Source of the DNA: Ophiostoma sp. CBS 140.51
Taxonomy: Eukaryota; Ascomycota; Sordariomycetes; Ophiostomatales; Ophiostomataceae
Assembly (NCBI GenBank): GCA_029298735.1
Contig: JANSLP010000023.1
Coordinates: 62,001 to 126,000 of the forward strand
Length of the DNA stretch: 64,000 bases
Reading direction: 5' to 3'
A model generated the notes under the pieces. It ran no database searches, was not told the DNA's origin, and saw only the letters and a list, made by a program, of their open reading frames with translations. Position 1 is the stretch's first letter, and the number at the start of each line of letters is the position of its first letter. A program made the translations under genes and the position numbers. Below, one piece after another: positions 61,577 to 64,000 of this stretch.

Positions 61577-61663
61577 AATGGCGCGTGGTACCAGACCCCG
61601 ATGCAGCAGTATCCGATGCAGTACCCTATGCAGTACGGCTATGTGATGCTTCCTCAGCAGTGA
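61574..61663 (+). other. UAG stop with in-frame 28-codon coding-like tail in the PUF gene
   Basis: The PUF frame reads GCG TGG CTC TAG (61574-61576), then 28 sense codons to TGA at 61661-61663. The tail reads NGAWYQTPMQQYPMQYPMQY and ends GYVMLPQQ, a Met/Gln/Tyr-rich repeat typical of PUF low-complexity tails and very different from 3' UTR sequence. An intron ending at this TAG (donor GTATGG at 61533, 44 bp) would shift to another frame and not yield this tail. UAG recoding to Trp by A-to-I editing, readthrough, or a recent nonsense mutation are the options. Confidence 0.6.
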
Positions 61664-63085
61664 GTCGATTCTCGAATCGATCTTTTCCGCCCTCGACTCG
61701 CATACGACGACTCTTGACGCAGTTGATCTGCACACAAGACACTCAGCCAAGCGTCTCTTCTAAAGGCTGCTCGCTTCTTCTGTCGCTATTTGTTTGTTTC
61801 AAATCTCCCCACCACCACATTTGTTCGTTTCTGCTCTTGTTATTTTTTTCCAAATTTATATTGTGGGTTTCCTGTTAGCATGTACTGGTGTGTGTGATGA
61901 AGTATGACCTTCTCTTCTCCTGGTTCAATCTTACCTTGAACCGCCAGCGGCCAACAAAAAAGAAGTATTCCCGCGGAATCAGTTTTTTTCACACTTACGT
62001 TCTTGTATCTTGTCTTTTATGAACAACAGCTCTTCACTTTTCACTTTCGTTTCTTTCACGGTTTAGCATCCACAGCTTTGTGTGTCTTTTGTTATTTTTA
62101 CTTTTCTCTGTCTCTTTTCTCTGCCTTTTAAATTGCGTCTACAACATTGTTCTTTTCTAACTTGTTCTTGTTTGTGATTTTTCCTGCTTTGTTTTTTTCG
62201 TGCTCAGTTTTCTTTTTTTTTCTTTCTTACTTAACCTTTTTTTCTTCTACTTCTGTCGGTGTCACCACCTTATATTTGCGATTTGCAATATATACTTAAC
62301 GACGACCCTCGATCCTCCAGTATCCGAGTTCCGCTTCTCCCCTCGAACGCGACGAACTGATGACGATGAATGACGATTCTGATTTTCAATTTTACTTTTT
62401 TTTTCTACTTTTACACTTGCTCTTTTCTTCATTCGACCGCGCTTAGATGCCATCCATATCACACTCGGCTGATATGTGGGAGGAGGCACAGCCAAAAACA
62501 AAATACGATTTGATGCCAGTCGTTATTTTTATTTTACTTATAAGATTTGTTTTACTCCTGCGCTTATTTTCTTTTTCAATTTATACTATATCTGTTCTTT
62601 TTTACCTTCAAATGTCCCCTTGTTTCCTTCTTGTACACCAACTGGGGCAATGGAGGTTAAGTGTGCTGAACAATTTACCTTTTTCTGCCTTTGCTTTCTC
62701 TTGGGTCTTACTTATCTAATGGAAATGGGGAAAGCAAGTTTGTCGACACGCATACCGGGTTGTCTAGATGGGAGTAACAAAAAAGGCGGTGCTAACAGTG
62801 GAAAGAAAAGATATTCACAGATATATTATAGTTTTCTCTTTTACAACATCACGAATGCAAAAAGCAAATATTTATCAATTGAAAACAAAAACAAAAGTGT
62901 GCTATGTGCTTTTTTCTTTATGTGAAAGTTCGCCATGATAAATGAGTTCCAGGTGATTGAGAACAAAATAATGAAACAAAATGATACGCGGGTCCAAAAA
63001 TCAAAAATAAAAGCCAAACTCTGCAAAGAGAACAAGCAAAAAGCGCCAACCTGAACCATTCTCCCAATATTTCTTCCGTACTCCC
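61664..63085. other. Convergent AT-rich 3' region
   Basis: About 1.4 kb between the ends of the PUF gene and RFC1. It is T-rich on the plus strand from about 61780 to 62640, then A-rich, which fits two convergent 3' UTRs and terminator regions. No gene is supported. Confidence 0.5.
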
Positions 63086-64000
63086 TCACTTCTTGCCTCT
63101 GCCGCCCGTCTTCTTGCCCTTGCCGCGTGCCTTGGGCGCATCGTCTTCGTCATCATCGTCGAGGAAGTCGTCTTTCGCGGCAGCCGCCTTCTTCTTGGGC
63201 GCCGCACGCTTGGGCTTGGCCTTGGGCTTCATAATGTACTTGTCCTTTTTGAGATCGAGCTCCTCGTCTTCCTCGTCGACGGGCTCGGCCACAACGTCGG
63301 CATCGTCTTCCTCTTCAATGGCCTCCTCCAAATCGGGCGCGTCGCGGGCAGACTTCTTGGCCACCGTGACATTGTTGGTCGCCTTCATGAAAGGCACAGG
63401 ATGGGCCATGCCGTTGTATCTAGAGGTTGGTCAGTAACTTCACATTTATTGACAGTAAGTAGAGGGGTGGTACTCACTTCCTGGTAAACGCAGCTTTGGT
63501 CTGGGTGTCAATGTTGACCTTATCCTCGGACATGTAGCCGAGACCAAGCTCCCGGATGGCATCGACGTCTTCGCGCGTCAAATAGTACTGGTCCATCAGC
63601 TCAATGACGTCGTCAATAGCGTCCTTGCCCTCATTCTCCAGCTGCTTGATGAGCTGGTACCAGAGAACAGGTAGGTACTGCTGGCGGACTTCATTGTGGT
63701 CGCCCGAGGCGCGGAGGCGCATGTGCGAGTGGATCTCGCGCAACAGACGGCCAAACTTGCCCGTCTTGCTGTTGTTGCCGAGCCACGAGGTGAAGCCCGA
63801 GTGGGTCAGCTGGCCTGCAATAAAGCTGGCCGGCCGCACGGAACTGAAGACAGCGTGCGTCGGCATCAGACTCCACTGCTGCTGGGGACCGTGGATCATG
63901 CGATCGACCAAATCACCGTCGCTGATGCTCTCGGCCGTCTGGTCAACTAGCTCGAGGTACTTGAGGTTGGCCTCGCGCTTGCTGCGTGAGGTACTGTTAG
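63086..64000 (-). CDS. rfc1: Replication factor C subunit 1, C-terminal part (5' end off window)
   Basis: Large subunit of the RFC clamp loader, which places PCNA on DNA during replication and repair. Only the C-terminus is present: exon >64000-63478 and exon 63419-63086, joined AA|A in phase through a 58-bp intron (GTGAGT...CTCTAG). The visible part reads SKREANLKYLELVDQTAESI, then SDGDLVDRMIHGPQQQWSLM, PTHAVFSSVRPASFIAG, LREIHSHMRLRASGD and DVDAIRELGLGYM, matching the RFC1 C-terminal collar domain, followed after the splice by KYNGMAHPVPFMKA. The last 90 residues are an acidic block (EEAIEEEDDADVV) and a basic tail (KAKPKRAAPKKKAAAAK, GRGKK) that probably includes a nuclear localisation signal. 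The ATPase core lies beyond position 64000. Confidence 0.92.

Overview
The window is nuclear DNA from a filamentous ascomycete. The evidence is many short GT-AG introns of about 50-120 bp, pyrimidine-rich leaders, long intergenic spaces, and gene families typical of Pezizomycotina: a Dicer-like protein 2, a Stc1-domain protein, a DUF7514 protein, and a Pumilio protein with a coiled-coil N-terminus. Protein style suggests Sordariomycetes; Ophiostomatales is only a guess. I found no rRNA, tRNA, CRISPR array, intact transposon or biosynthetic cluster. The genes are mainly core housekeeping genes.

Layout: (-) dcl2, whose 3' end lies off the window (<1-4552); (+) RCC1-repeat protein (5304-6398); (-) proteasome alpha2 (6576-7752); (+) RING-CH membrane E3 ligase (8788-10340); (+) GT34 mannosyltransferase (12468-13651); (-) sphingosine-1-phosphate lyase (14237-16052); (-) mitochondrial pyruvate dehydrogenase-type kinase (18225-19842); (+) uncharacterised coiled-coil protein (22726-24288); (-) decayed SF1 helicase relic (24686-25970) next to a diverged tandem duplication (25932-26440); (-) MFS sugar/polyol transporter (26529-28918); (-) DUF7514 protein (34350-36764); (-) Stc1-domain protein (40139-41622); (+) RAD57-like recombinase (42623-44515); (-) RNA polymerase III second-largest subunit (44824-48342); an 8-kb gene-poor region; (+) Pumilio/PUF protein (56498-61576); (-) RFC1 C-terminus (63086->64000).

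The most notable signals are two genes whose UAG stop is followed in frame by coding-like sequence. In the kinase gene the stop lies in CAA-UAG-CAA-UUA, the strongest known leaky-stop context, and 75 further open codons follow. In the PUF gene the UAG is followed by 28 codons with a PMQY-type repeat of the kind found in low-complexity tails. Together they suggest stop-codon readthrough, or A-to-I editing of UAG to UGG as described in Sordariomycetes, as a route to C-terminally extended isoforms. The PUF gene also has an unusually long internal intron containing a plausible second promoter and alternative first exon.

The genes are functionally independent (RNA silencing, protein turnover, glycosylation, sphingolipid breakdown, carbon-flux control, DNA repair and replication, Pol III transcription, mRNA decay). 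Two RNA-silencing-type proteins (Dicer and Stc1-domain) share the window, but about 36 kb apart and with no sign of co-regulation. Exon boundaries were inferred by eye from splice consensus, reading phase and family resemblance.
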